A stretch of 64,000 bases of DNA from Gallaecimonas kandeliae (GTDB lineage Bacteria; Pseudomonadota; Gammaproteobacteria; Enterobacterales; Gallaecimonadaceae), in NCBI RefSeq assembly GCF_030450055.1, contig NZ_CP118480.1:3037501-3101500 (forward strand). The letters run 5' to 3'. Shown piece after piece: positions 9,667 through 17,613 of the stretch. The notes beneath the pieces are model-generated. The model did no database searches. It saw only the letters and a list, made by a program, of their open reading frames with translations, and was not told the DNA's origin. Numbering within the stretch: the stretch's first letter is position 1; each line of letters begins with the position of its first letter. The translations under genes and the position numbers were made by a program.

Positions 9667-10235
9667 GATGAACAGACTCCGTTGGTCTGGGGACAAGTCC
9701 GCACCCGGCCAAGGCGAGAGACGATAACGCAATAACCTGTGCTTTCACCCTTGGGAGTAATACTGAAGTGGCCGTTGTTGCTACCACCTGACAAATTGAC
9801 TACGCCGCGATTCCGGGCCTGCAGCACAAGGATGTTGTCATCAAAAGTGGAGGTGACATTGACCAAGTCAAAGTCGTCGTCTTTGACCGCCCTGGTCAGG
9901 TTGCTGGCAGAAAAGGTGCATTGCCCAGAACTGGCCCCACTGTCCAGAGCCGCACAGTCACAATCATTGCCACTGGTGATGGTCCTGGAGGTAACACCAG
10001 CACACCAGCCATTGGTGGAAGAAAGGAAAAAACGAATATTCTGGTTAAGCCGGACAGACTCGCTCTGCCCCAACAGGACCTGGGTACGTATGGCCTCCGC
10101 CGCCTGATAGAGCTGCCTTTCCTTGATGACACTCTTGAAAGAAGGAACAGCGATACCTGCCAGTATGCTTACCAGCGCCACTGTCACCATCAACTCAAGC
10201 AAGGTATAACCCCTTTGTTTTAATGAGCCCAGCAC
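9660..10235 (-). CDS. GspH/FimT-type pseudopilin
   Basis: 191 residues with a GTG start. Leader KQRG, then YTLLELMVTVALVSILAGIAVPSF, a classical prepilin N-terminus with E5, and then the FimT/GspH head domain (QAAEAIRTQVLLGQSESVRLNQNIRFFL). The tail is rich in cysteine (NDCDCAAL, TCPQTNGVCSSC), which is unusual for this class. It is the first gene of the leftward minor-pilin operon. A promoter with TTGACT and TATAGG lies upstream, overlapping the start region of the divergent pilE-like gene. The association with pilW, pilX and pilV indicates a type IV pilus role rather than type II secretion. Confidence 0.85.
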   Translation of the reverse strand: MLGSLKQRGYTLLELMVTVALVSILAGIAVPSFKSVIKERQLYQAAEAIRTQVLLGQSESVRLNQNIRFFLSSTNGWCAGVTSRTITSGNDCDCAALDSGASSGQCTFSASNLTRAVKDDDFDLVNVTSTFDDNILVLQARNRGVVNLSGGSNNGHFSITPKGESTGYCVIVSRLGRVRTCPQTNGVCSSC

Positions 10236-10249
10236 CGCTCGTCCCCCGG

Positions 10250-10283
10250 TTGTGGCCTATAGTTTTGGTCTGAGTATAGTCAA
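10250..10283. promoter_or_regulatory. Overlapping divergent promoters of two pilin transcription units
   Basis: Leftward: TTGACT (10278-10283) and TATAGG (10256-10261) on the minus strand with a 16-bp spacer. Rightward: TATAGT (10275-10280) with a poor -35 TTGTGG (10250-10255) and a 19-bp spacer. The two promoters occupy the same 34 bp, so RNA polymerase binding to one should exclude the other. Confidence 0.5.
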
Positions 10284-10300
10284 GCCTCCAAGGGGACCTG

Positions 10301-10678
10301 ATGAAAGAAATGCGCGGTGTGACCTTGCTAGAACTTATGATAGTCATCGCAATACTGGCGATACTGGTGACCATCGCCTACCCCAGCTACCAGCACTATG
10401 TATTGCAGAGCCGCAGGAGCGATGCCGAGGGGGATTTGCTGAAGCTGCAACTGTCCCAGGAAAGCTACAGGATCAAGCACAATACCTTTGCTTCATCCCT
10501 CTCCGACCTGGGGGGAGTGAGCAACAGCTATTACAACTTTGCCATCAGCAATGTCACCGCCAGCACCTATACCTTCACCGCCACCGCTACCGGCTCCCAA
10601 ACCAGCGATACTGGCTGCACCAGCCTGACCTTGGATCACAACGACAATAAAACCCCGGCAAGCTGCTGGAATAACTGA
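10301..10678 (+). CDS. PilE-like type IV pilin
   Basis: 125 residues. The short leader MKEMRG is followed by VTLLELMIVIAILAILVTIAYPSYQHYVLQSRRSDA, a complete type IV pilin N-terminus with E5 and the YPSYQ motif of PilE-class minor pilins. Two cysteines near the C-terminus (DTGCTSL and ASCWNN) form the D-loop expected for pilins. It stands alone on the plus strand between two leftward pilin operons and is followed by a FimT-like gene after 58 bp. It may be a second PilE gene that arose by duplication of the 11541-11957 copy, since the C-terminal Cys spacing and the x-x-C-W ending are similar. Confidence 0.85.
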   Translation: MKEMRGVTLLELMIVIAILAILVTIAYPSYQHYVLQSRRSDAEGDLLKLQLSQESYRIKHNTFASSLSDLGGVSNSYYNFAISNVTASTYTFTATATGSQTSDTGCTSLTLDHNDNKTPASCWNN

Positions 10679-10736
10679 GGAATGCCCCATCTTTTGTTAG
10701 CATGGGATAGCCATAATCCAATAAAGAGAGGCACTC

Positions 10737-11270
10737 ATGAGGGAAAGAGGGTTTACCTTGGTGGAACTGATGGTCACCTTGGCGGTAGCCGCCATACTGA
10801 TCACCATCAGTTATCCGTCGTTAACACGTTTTTTCAAAGATAACAGCCTGAGCACCCAAGCCAGCGAGATCCAATCTCTGCTGGTAACGGCGCGTCATCA
10901 TGCGCTCAATTATCAGCTGCCAGTGGTCGTTTGCCCTCTTACGAGTGGCAAATGCGGCTCGAACTGGCAGGGGCAGTTGAGCGTCTTTGTCGACAGCAAT
11001 GGCAACGGCGACCAGGACAGCGGTGAAGAAGTGCTGGCAACACTGGAGGCTTCTTCGGCACAGCGGGTCTTTAGCCAGAACAGTGTCCGTTATGCCGCAG
11101 ACGGCATACTGGCCTCTTCAGCCGGGACAATAGTGCTTTGTGATGGGAACGACGCCAGCCTTTACAGTGGCGTCATAGTAGAGGCTTCAGGGCGTAGCCG
11201 GGTCGCCGAGGACAGCGACCATGATGGAACTAAGGAAGACCGAAACGGCAACGCCCTGAAGTGCAATTAG
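10737..11270 (+). CDS. fimT: FimT-like pseudopilin
   Basis: 177 residues. Leader MRERG, then FTLVELMVTLAVAAILITISYPSL with E5. The GspH/FimT head follows (ASEIQSLLVTARHHALNYQLPVVVCP), and the family's WQGQLSVFVDSNGNGDQDSGEEVL segment, an acidic loop found in FimT proteins that bind DNA in Legionella and relatives, is well preserved. The C-terminus ends in a basic/acidic tail (EDSDHDGTKEDRNGN). The stop codon overlaps the convergent tapY2 stop by 4 bp. Whether this FimT has a part in DNA uptake cannot be told from the sequence. Confidence 0.85.
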   Translation: MRERGFTLVELMVTLAVAAILITISYPSLTRFFKDNSLSTQASEIQSLLVTARHHALNYQLPVVVCPLTSGKCGSNWQGQLSVFVDSNGNGDQDSGEEVLATLEASSAQRVFSQNSVRYAADGILASSAGTIVLCDGNDASLYSGVIVEASGRSRVAEDSDHDGTKEDRNGNALKCN

Positions 11271-11554
11271 CGGGGCTGTTGCTGTTCCAATTTGCGGGCG
11301 GCAGCGCTGGAAAAAGCGCTGTCGGCCGCCACACATTCGTGGACCTTGGTCACCATGGGCTCCCCCTTAAGGTGCAACCGGGTGTAAGGAAGGCTGTAGG
11401 CCAGGTTTTTGGCCTTCTCCTGGTCCAGGACAAAGTGAACTATGGCGGGCTTGGCACCGCCCATTTCCAGGAAACACTTGTACTCGACATTCTTTGCCAG
11501 GGCCCCCGCGGCCAGGAAAAGGGCCAGTATCGGCCAAGAGTTACCAACACGCAT
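11267..11554 (-). CDS. TapY2-like type IV pilus accessory protein
   Basis: 95-residue secreted protein starting at ATG 11554, with signal peptide MRVGNSWPILALFLAAGALA, then KNVEYKCFLEMGG and a second cysteine in VTKVHECVAADSAF. Size, two conserved cysteines and position immediately after pilY1-pilE match the small TapY2 family described next to tapY1 in Shewanella and Aeromonas. Its role is not known. It overlaps the pilE stop by 14 bp, so it is the last gene of the canonical minor-pilin operon. Confidence 0.7.
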   Translation of the reverse strand: MRVGNSWPILALFLAAGALAKNVEYKCFLEMGGAKPAIVHFVLDQEKAKNLAYSLPYTRLHLKGEPMVTKVHECVAADSAFSSAAARKLEQQQPR

Positions 11555-11957
11555 CGCTAACCCCTCCACTGCTGTCTTTGGCCGCTTTATGGCCAGTCTC
11601 ATCGATAGAAAGCACGGCGCAACTGCCGTCCTTTTGTTGCTGACCGCTTGACGCCGTAGCGGTCAGTGTCAAGGTATCACGGGCAGCGGAAGCCGATATG
11701 GTGAAGGTCCCTTTGGCCACTGTGTAGCTGCTGGCACTGCCCCCGACTTTGGTGAGGTCGGCGGTATAGGTACGGTGATCGAGTCTGTACTGTTCCTCAA
11801 TGCCGGCCAGACGCATCAGTTCTGTCAGGGCCTCGGACCTGTTCCCCTTGGCCAGGTAGCTGGTGTAGGCCGGGTAGGCGATAGCGGCGAGGATGGCGAC
11901 CACAGCTACGGTCACCATCAACTCGATCAGGGTAAAGCCTCTATTGGCGGACTTCAT
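11541..11957 (-). CDS. pilE: Minor type IV pilin PilE
   Basis: 138 residues. Leader MKSANRG, then FTLIELMVTVAVVAILAAIAYPAYTSYLAKGNRSEA with E5. It has the LMRLAGIEEQYRLDHRTYTADL core of PilE-class minor pilins and two C-terminal cysteines (DGSCAVL and SDACW). In Pseudomonas, PilE together with FimU, PilV, PilW, PilX and PilY1 forms the priming complex at the pilus tip. The start overlaps the pilY1 stop by 4 bp (ATGA). Confidence 0.93.
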   Translation of the reverse strand: MKSANRGFTLIELMVTVAVVAILAAIAYPAYTSYLAKGNRSEALTELMRLAGIEEQYRLDHRTYTADLTKVGGSASSYTVAKGTFTISASAARDTLTLTATASSGQQQKDGSCAVLSIDETGHKAAKDSSGGVSDACW

Positions 11958-14900
11958 TTTTCACTCACGTAGTAGTAGATACGGTCGGCATTCATGGACA
12001 CGTTGATCGGCAACGTTGGCTTGCTCGCACCGTCACTGCCGCCGGTACTCACCCTGCCAACACCGATGATACGGATCACGCTGTTGCCTTTTTCGTCCTG
12101 GCCGGCATGGACCACTGGCGTATCGGGCAACTTGCCAGGGATCTCCACTACACCCCAACTGTAGGCATTGAAGCCATGATGCAGGTCCAGGGCATAGAGA
12201 CGACCCATGCCAGGGATCAGGCAGCTGTTTGCATCGGCAGGCACATCACCGGGAGGTGTAAAGGTGGTGAAATAGGCGATGCCGTCAATGACCAGGGGTG
12301 CCGCCAGGGATTTCTCACCGCTGTGGGTCAGGTTGAAGAACCACCCCTCGGCACTGCCCAGTGCCAACTCCTGGGTCTGGCGCTCGGCGTCCGTCATGCT
12401 GCTGCTGAACGGCTGACCGCTCATGTCATAGAGGTTTCCAAGACCAATGGCCGTTGGGGTGGTATCAGCCGTCACCGAGTGCGTCACTATATTGGTATCC
12501 CGCAGCATGAACAGCTTATCGGAGACGTCTGTACTCAGGGGCGATGGCCGCTTGCCCGTGCCCAGCAAGACGGCGTCGAAGGGCAACGGCTGGGTGGTCA
12601 CCTGCTGGGTGGTGCTGCCATCGGGATTGGTCACGGTAGCGGTAACCGTCTGAGTGTACTGGGTTTGCACTATGGTCGGCGCTTCATAGAAGCGGCGATC
12701 GGTGGCGGTAGCGTTGGTGCCGCCCAGGCTGGCGAACCGGTAGACGGTCCAGGGGTCGCTGCCGCCAAAGGGCGTGGCCGAAGGCATGTCCACCCGCCAG
12801 ATGTTACCAGCCGTGTCGCTGGCATAGAGCCTATCCACCAGGCCGTCGGCATCGCTGTCCAGGGTGCCAATCTTGTTGGGGAAGGACGCCTTGAAATCCA
12901 CATGCAGGTTGCTGCCGCCGGTAGCGGCCGGGGTGGCACTCCACACCAGGGCGCCGGTATGGGCATCGATGATGTAGATCCCCCTGCCCATGGTGGCGGT
13001 GCTGGCATCGGCACTGTCGGTGCTGGCGTCGTAACCAGCACCGAAGATGAGCACTGGGCCGGTATGGCCCGGGATATGGGCCACGACAGGGGTAGACCAG
13101 GTCTGGCCCAACTCGCTCATGCCAGGGCTGTTGTTGTCGATACGCCACAGGAAACTGGGGCTGTCTGGGCTGCTGATATCCAAGCCATAGTAGGCCCGGC
13201 CGCCACGGCGTTGGCCGATGAAGGTCCAGACCTTGTCACCGTTGGCAGGCTCCACTATGCCGTTGTCGTTGTTGTCCAGCAGGTAGGCAACCGGGGAGCC
13301 GTCCATGGAGTAGATCTTGGCAGCCCCATTGGTATTGAGGCGGAGCTGATAAGCCTTGGGCAGCTCTTGATAGGGGAAGAAGGCCCAATCCTCTTTGGCT
13401 GTGCTGTCCAGGTCCTGGAACATGTGCAGGGCCCCTTGGTTGGTGCCCACCAACAGCCGGACGTCATGGGCGCCGTTGGCGCCGCCATAGTTGATGGCCA
13501 AGGGCTTGGAGTGCAGAGGGTCGCCCATCAGGTCGGCGCGGATGTCGGTGGTACTGCCATCCAGATCGTCGTCATCCACATCCTCGCCGTACAGCCAGTC
13601 CAAGGTATTGACTATTTCCTCTTTCGGGGTGCTGAGGGCGGTAGCCAGCGCGTCATCACTGGCCACTATGCTGTTCAGGGTCGCCTTGGTCAGGGGCTTG
13701 AGGCTGCCGTTGGCATTGGTCAGCAGGGTGCGGGTGCCGGCCTGGGCCTGGGTCACCAGATACTGGTTTACACCGCCGGCGCGCGTGTTGTTACCGTCCT
13801 GTACCGAACTCCAGTAGGTCTTGGCGCTGTCGCTAATGTCCCCCGAGTCGGTAATGGCCGACAGGCCGTTGACGTCGACGATATCGTCGTTGTTGGTCAC
13901 CCGTAACTTCTTGATGTTACCAATCCAACGCGGGCCGGCCGAGGGCAGGAACATGGCGTAGTAGATGGAATCCAGGGAGCGGGTCCGGTCGAAGTTATTG
14001 GCCGCTATGGACGGCGAGGTAAAGGCCGAGGTCTTGGTGGATACCTCTGCCAACACCTTCTGCAGGGCGCCCGCCAGATCCGAGGCCTTCTTGGCCGAGA
14101 AGTACTGGCCGCCGCCGCGTTTGGCCGTTTCCTGCAATATCGGCTCGGCGTTATCCCCTGCATCCAGGGCAAAGCCGATGGTGTACATGTCGATGGTCTG
14201 GGTGCCGGCCAGGTTGGGGTTCAGATCCTGGGTGTGCATCCAACCCGCCAGAGCCGGCAGCATGGTGGTGGTGGTTGTGCCATCTGCAGCGGTGGAGGTG
14301 TAGGCACTGCCGATATTGGGCAGGGCCTTGATGGCAGTGTCGGCCGCCGCATCACGAGTTGGCTCGCCGTCGGTGATCAGCACCACGTAGATCTTTTCCT
14401 GGCAGGTGGTAAAGGGCGACACATAGTTGCCGTTACCGTCTTCCGCCGTAGGATCCTTAGCGGGCTTCATACTGCCGCCGCGGTTGCCGAAAATGACGCT
14501 CTGGCCGCTCAGGTAGCGCATCACTTCATAAGTGGTCTCGCACAGGGGCGTCCAGGTCTCGGCGTTGAGGCTGTTGACCTGGTTTATGAAGTCCACCATG
14601 TTGTCGCGCTTCTTGATGGCCTGCACCACCCGGCCGCCGGAGTCGTACCAGTCACTGTTGTAGTTGAAGACAGTCAGGCCGAAATCCACACCGGGGGCGG
14701 TATTGACGATGTCTGAAACGGCCTCCTTGGCCACCTCCAGGCGTGACTTGGGGCCGTCCAGCCAGCCGGCCTGGATCTGGGCCAGGTAACGCAGGTAATT
14801 GGCGGTAAAAAGAGTGAAGCCGTTGCGGTTCTGGTAGAAGTTCCAGAAATCGCTGTCGCCGTAGACGCGGTTATTGCTGATGTAGAAATTGGTGGTGTAA

Positions 14901-15478
14901 GGGTCACCGTTCTTGGACGGGTTGTAAGCGGGCCAACCGGCGTTGTAGCCAGCAGCGTTGGTCTGGTCGCCGTTCATGAAGTCGTCCAGGCAGTCAACCA
15001 CCGGCTTGTTGCCCAGGCCCGAGTTGTCCGGCAAAGGCAGCCATTGGCCTGACCGACCCTGGTACTGCACATACTTCACGACGCCGGAGTAACGGCCTAC
15101 CGTCTTCAGGGGATCCAGGCTGGCGGAGCAGCCGTCCTCGATGTAATTGAAGCGGCGCTTCTTGGCCTCAAAGTCGGCCAGGGGCGGCGCCGTTAGGCCA
15201 TCCGGCAACTCGGCGTTGGGGATGTAATAGATGATGTCGTCCTGGTACTGGTGCGCCGCATCCACAGGGGCGTAGACCGTGGACGGATTGTATTCGTCAT
15301 AGGCGCTGTCCAACTGAGTGGACATGGAGCCGGAGTTGTCGAAGATGACCATCAGCTGTGGGCGATAACCGGCCGAGCCGCCGTTACGCAACACATAGAG
15401 GTCGATGTCCTCCGCCGATGTCGGCGGCGCCGCCAAGACAGGCAGCAGAAAGGCGAGTATAAAGGTGAACTTTTTCAT
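11954..15478 (-). CDS. pilY1: Type IV pilus tip adhesin / calcium-binding biogenesis factor PilY1 (TapY1)
   Basis: 1174 residues with a Sec signal peptide (MKKFTFILAFLLPVLAAPPTSA). The N-terminal half has a von Willebrand A-like domain whose MIDAS motif is DNSGSM at residues 47-52, with a further VLITDGEPTRD. The C-terminal half is the PilY1 beta-propeller. It contains an EF-hand-like loop DNNDNGIVEPANGD near residue 740 and DSDADGLVD near 875, which fits the D-x-D-x-D-G-x-x-D calcium site that controls retraction in Pseudomonas PilY1. Second-largest protein of the region after secretion, and the only non-pilin in the operon besides TapY2. Overlaps pilE by 4 bp and follows pilX by 4 bp. Confidence 0.95.
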   Translation of the reverse strand: MKKFTFILAFLLPVLAAPPTSAEDIDLYVLRNGGSAGYRPQLMVIFDNSGSMSTQLDSAYDEYNPSTVYAPVDAAHQYQDDIIYYIPNAELPDGLTAPPLADFEAKKRRFNYIEDGCSASLDPLKTVGRYSGVVKYVQYQGRSGQWLPLPDNSGLGNKPVVDCLDDFMNGDQTNAAGYNAGWPAYNPSKNGDPYTTNFYISNNRVYGDSDFWNFYQNRNGFTLFTANYLRYLAQIQAGWLDGPKSRLEVAKEAVSDIVNTAPGVDFGLTVFNYNSDWYDSGGRVVQAIKKRDNMVDFINQVNSLNAETWTPLCETTYEVMRYLSGQSVIFGNRGGSMKPAKDPTAEDGNGNYVSPFTTCQEKIYVVLITDGEPTRDAAADTAIKALPNIGSAYTSTAADGTTTTTMLPALAGWMHTQDLNPNLAGTQTIDMYTIGFALDAGDNAEPILQETAKRGGGQYFSAKKASDLAGALQKVLAEVSTKTSAFTSPSIAANNFDRTRSLDSIYYAMFLPSAGPRWIGNIKKLRVTNNDDIVDVNGLSAITDSGDISDSAKTYWSSVQDGNNTRAGGVNQYLVTQAQAGTRTLLTNANGSLKPLTKATLNSIVASDDALATALSTPKEEIVNTLDWLYGEDVDDDDLDGSTTDIRADLMGDPLHSKPLAINYGGANGAHDVRLLVGTNQGALHMFQDLDSTAKEDWAFFPYQELPKAYQLRLNTNGAAKIYSMDGSPVAYLLDNNDNGIVEPANGDKVWTFIGQRRGGRAYYGLDISSPDSPSFLWRIDNNSPGMSELGQTWSTPVVAHIPGHTGPVLIFGAGYDASTDSADASTATMGRGIYIIDAHTGALVWSATPAATGGSNLHVDFKASFPNKIGTLDSDADGLVDRLYASDTAGNIWRVDMPSATPFGGSDPWTVYRFASLGGTNATATDRRFYEAPTIVQTQYTQTVTATVTNPDGSTTQQVTTQPLPFDAVLLGTGKRPSPLSTDVSDKLFMLRDTNIVTHSVTADTTPTAIGLGNLYDMSGQPFSSSMTDAERQTQELALGSAEGWFFNLTHSGEKSLAAPLVIDGIAYFTTFTPPGDVPADANSCLIPGMGRLYALDLHHGFNAYSWGVVEIPGKLPDTPVVHAGQDEKGNSVIRIIGVGRVSTGGSDGASKPTLPINVSMNADRIYYYVSEK

Positions 15479-15482
15479 GCAC

Positions 15483-15947
15483 TCAGCTCCCTGTCGGCGC
15501 TATCAAGGGTTGGGAAATACCGTTGGTTGTTTCCACTTTGGCCAGGTTACGCCGGCCGAAGGCGACGTCGGCACTGTCGTGGAAGTGACGGCAGACAAAG
15601 GTGTCGGTACCGGTGCCCTTCTCGCTGCGGGGGCAGCTTGACTCTCCGTCGAAGTGCACAGTAGCTTGGCGAGCGTTGCCGTCCTCATCTTTGAGGCTGG
15701 TATCGATGGTCAGGCCGCTACTGTAACTGCTGGCGTCGCTGAGAAAGGCCCTGTTGGTGTCCGCATTCATCAGCACATCATCCAACACACCGTTGGCGGC
15801 CTGCAGGGCCTCGGTCCGGTCGCTGGCGGCACCAGCCATCTTGGCGTCCATGGCGCTGTTGGAGAGCAGCGCCACCCCGAGGATGGTGATGATCAGGAGA
15901 AAGATCAGTGCCACGAACAGCACCAGTCCCCTTTGATTGCTTCTCAT
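15483..15947 (-). CDS. pilX: Minor pilin PilX
   Basis: 154 residues. RGLVLFVALIFLLIITILGVALLSNSAMDAKMAGAASDRTEALQAANGVL is the PilX N-terminal helix with the M-x-x-N/D region. A C-terminal cysteine pair (ESSCPRSEK and FVCRHFHD) follows. Part of the tip/priming complex together with PilV, PilW, PilE and PilY1. It is separated from pilW by 12 bp and from pilY1 by 4 bp, all on one strand, which supports a single transcript. Confidence 0.9.
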   Translation of the reverse strand: MRSNQRGLVLFVALIFLLIITILGVALLSNSAMDAKMAGAASDRTEALQAANGVLDDVLMNADTNRAFLSDASSYSSGLTIDTSLKDEDGNARQATVHFDGESSCPRSEKGTGTDTFVCRHFHDSADVAFGRRNLAKVETTNGISQPLIAPTGS

Positions 15948-15959
15948 AAAGGCCCCCTC

Positions 15960-16955
15960 CTACAGACTGAGCTGCTGATACTGCGGGTTAGGCAGGTTAA
16001 CCGTGGTCTGCAACAGCAGGCGCCGGTAATGATCGTTGGGCAGGTAAGCCGCCTGATCCCCAAGCTGATAGCTGATGCTGCCGCTGTAGTCCTTGTCTTC
16101 GGTCAGGGTCCTGACCAGCACATAGAGCCTGGCCGACACCACCCTTTGCCCAGAAGATCCTATCCAATCCGCATCCGTCACCGATTCGGCGCCGGAATAG
16201 AAATTCGCCATGCCGTCCTTGTCGGTGTCGATGCCGTACATGACGTGGAAACGCTCCACCCCTTCCACCAGGGTCTCGTCCGCCATGTGCGCACCAGTCC
16301 CGTCCACCGTCAGGTAACGGCGCTTGAGCACCGGCACCGTCAGGCTGCCTCTGGTCTCGTTGGCGATGTAATAGACGTGGTGCAGGTAAGGCCAGTACTG
16401 GCCTTCGTTGATGGCGGCTGGAAACTGGCCGGCCGTGGTGCCGGGCCAGAATTCCGCCTTGTTGCTGTTCATCAGCAGGTAGAGCCTATCGGTGCGCCAG
16501 GTAGCGGCGGTGGCGGCGGGCCCAGCCAGACGTTTGACCTGCAGAATGTCGGTGCCATTCACGGCGTCGGTGAGGCAAGCCATGATGCCGGTAGCGGCAA
16601 TGCCGCCCCAGAGCATCTGGAAGCTGCCGGCCGGGGCCGTATTGCGGGGCAGAGAACCGTTGTTGATCCCCCCTCCCAGGCAGTCGGATGCGACTGCCAC
16701 GCCATTGAGGTCGGTGTTAAGCCCCACTAACAAAGGCGTGCCCGTCATCAGTCCAAGGAGGTTGGCCTGGCGCAGGTCGTCGCCCATCATCCGCAGCGCG
16801 AAACTGGCGTTTTCCTGCAGTTCTCCCACTTGCTCGGTAGAACGCACCCCGCGCTTGGACGCTACGAAAACGGATGAGATGGCGGCGGCCATGATCAGAC
16901 CCAAGGTCATGGCCACCATCAATTCGATAAGGGAAAAACCTTGCTGCCTGTTCAT
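15960..16955 (-). CDS. pilW: Minor pilin PilW
   Basis: 331 residues from ATG 16955. Leader MNRQQG, then FSLIELMVAMTLGLIMAAAISSVFVASKRG with E5, followed by ENASFALRMMGDDLRQANLLG, the PilW signature. The C-terminal half (VEGVERFHVMYGIDTDKDGMANFYSG, then VVSARLYVLVRT) is typical of the family. An in-frame extension of 19 codons upstream lies inside pilV and is rejected because it displaces the leader. The chosen start gives a one-base TGATG overlap with pilV. Confidence 0.93.
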   Translation of the reverse strand: MNRQQGFSLIELMVAMTLGLIMAAAISSVFVASKRGVRSTEQVGELQENASFALRMMGDDLRQANLLGLMTGTPLLVGLNTDLNGVAVASDCLGGGINNGSLPRNTAPAGSFQMLWGGIAATGIMACLTDAVNGTDILQVKRLAGPAATAATWRTDRLYLLMNSNKAEFWPGTTAGQFPAAINEGQYWPYLHHVYYIANETRGSLTVPVLKRRYLTVDGTGAHMADETLVEGVERFHVMYGIDTDKDGMANFYSGAESVTDADWIGSSGQRVVSARLYVLVRTLTEDKDYSGSISYQLGDQAAYLPNDHYRRLLLQTTVNLPNPQYQQLSL

Positions 16956-17488
16956 CACCACACCACGCTCTTGACCTGTACCTGGCGGCGCCTGTTGGAC
17001 GCTGTTCCACAATTGCCGTCGATAGAGCCATCCGAGCTGGCTTGGACCCCATCCCAGGACAGGGTCACAGTGATCAGGTTAGCCGCCACTGAAACGCAAC
17101 CGACGGCATTTTCCAGCACCGGCAGGTTACTGCCGGCTTCCTTGGTCCTTGCCCCCAACAGCTCCTGGTTCCATTGATAGCGATCCCAGGCCGCCAGGGC
17201 AGCGCTGCTACAGGTGCTGGCACGGCTGCAGCTGCTGGCAGAGGCCACTGTCTGGCCGGAACCCAGGGTGCCGGCATAGGCGGTCAGGCCAAGGGCGTTG
17301 CCCCTGGCCCGCTCTATGTAATCGTTGGCAAGGAAGGTCGCCTGGGTCTTTTCCAGGGCGCCGAAGCTGCCGCGTTTTGCGGCCAGCTGCATGGCCACGG
17401 CTCCCAGAATGCCAAAGCTGAGCACCACCAGGGCGACCAGGACTTCCAGCAGGGAGAAACCACGAGAATGACGATAGCTTGTGGACAC
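16955..17488 (-). CDS. pilV: Minor pilin PilV
   Basis: 177 residues. Leader MSTSYRHSRG, then FSLLEVLVALVVLSFGILGAVAMQLAAKRGS with E5 and the FSLLEVLVALVVLSxGLLG-like signature of PilV. Three cysteines (SSCSRASTCSS) and two further ones near the C-terminus are present. First gene of the canonical operon; the region 17489-17613 upstream holds the ispH terminator and probably the operon promoter. The pilin operon directly downstream of ispH is the Pseudomonas/Shewanella arrangement. Confidence 0.92.
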   Translation of the reverse strand: MSTSYRHSRGFSLLEVLVALVVLSFGILGAVAMQLAAKRGSFGALEKTQATFLANDYIERARGNALGLTAYAGTLGSGQTVASASSCSRASTCSSAALAAWDRYQWNQELLGARTKEAGSNLPVLENAVGCVSVAANLITVTLSWDGVQASSDGSIDGNCGTASNRRRQVQVKSVVW

Positions 17489-17579
17489 GGCATTTCCCTC
17501 AGGCAGTGGCGTTTTAACAGAAACTTAATAAGCCGAGGGTGGAATGTAGCAAAAACGCGGCAAAAGGATGAACGGCATT

Positions 17580-17603
17580 TAAACCCGACGTCCCTGCCGG
17601 GTT
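17580..17603 (-). terminator. Probable terminator after ispH
   Basis: On the minus strand AACCCG pairs with CGGGTT around a 10-base loop, followed by TTAAAT. The T-tract is weak, so read-through into the pilin operon is possible. Downstream of it (minus strand) a TGC-TACATT extended -10-like element occurs in the gap before pilV, but I cannot assign a -35 with confidence. Confidence 0.45.
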
Positions 17604-17613
17604 GCTTAGTTTT

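Noticed and set aside
9660-10235. Type II secretion pseudopilin GspH
   Set aside because: No gsp gene lies near; neighbours are pilW, pilX and pilV classes, so a type IV pilus role is more likely.
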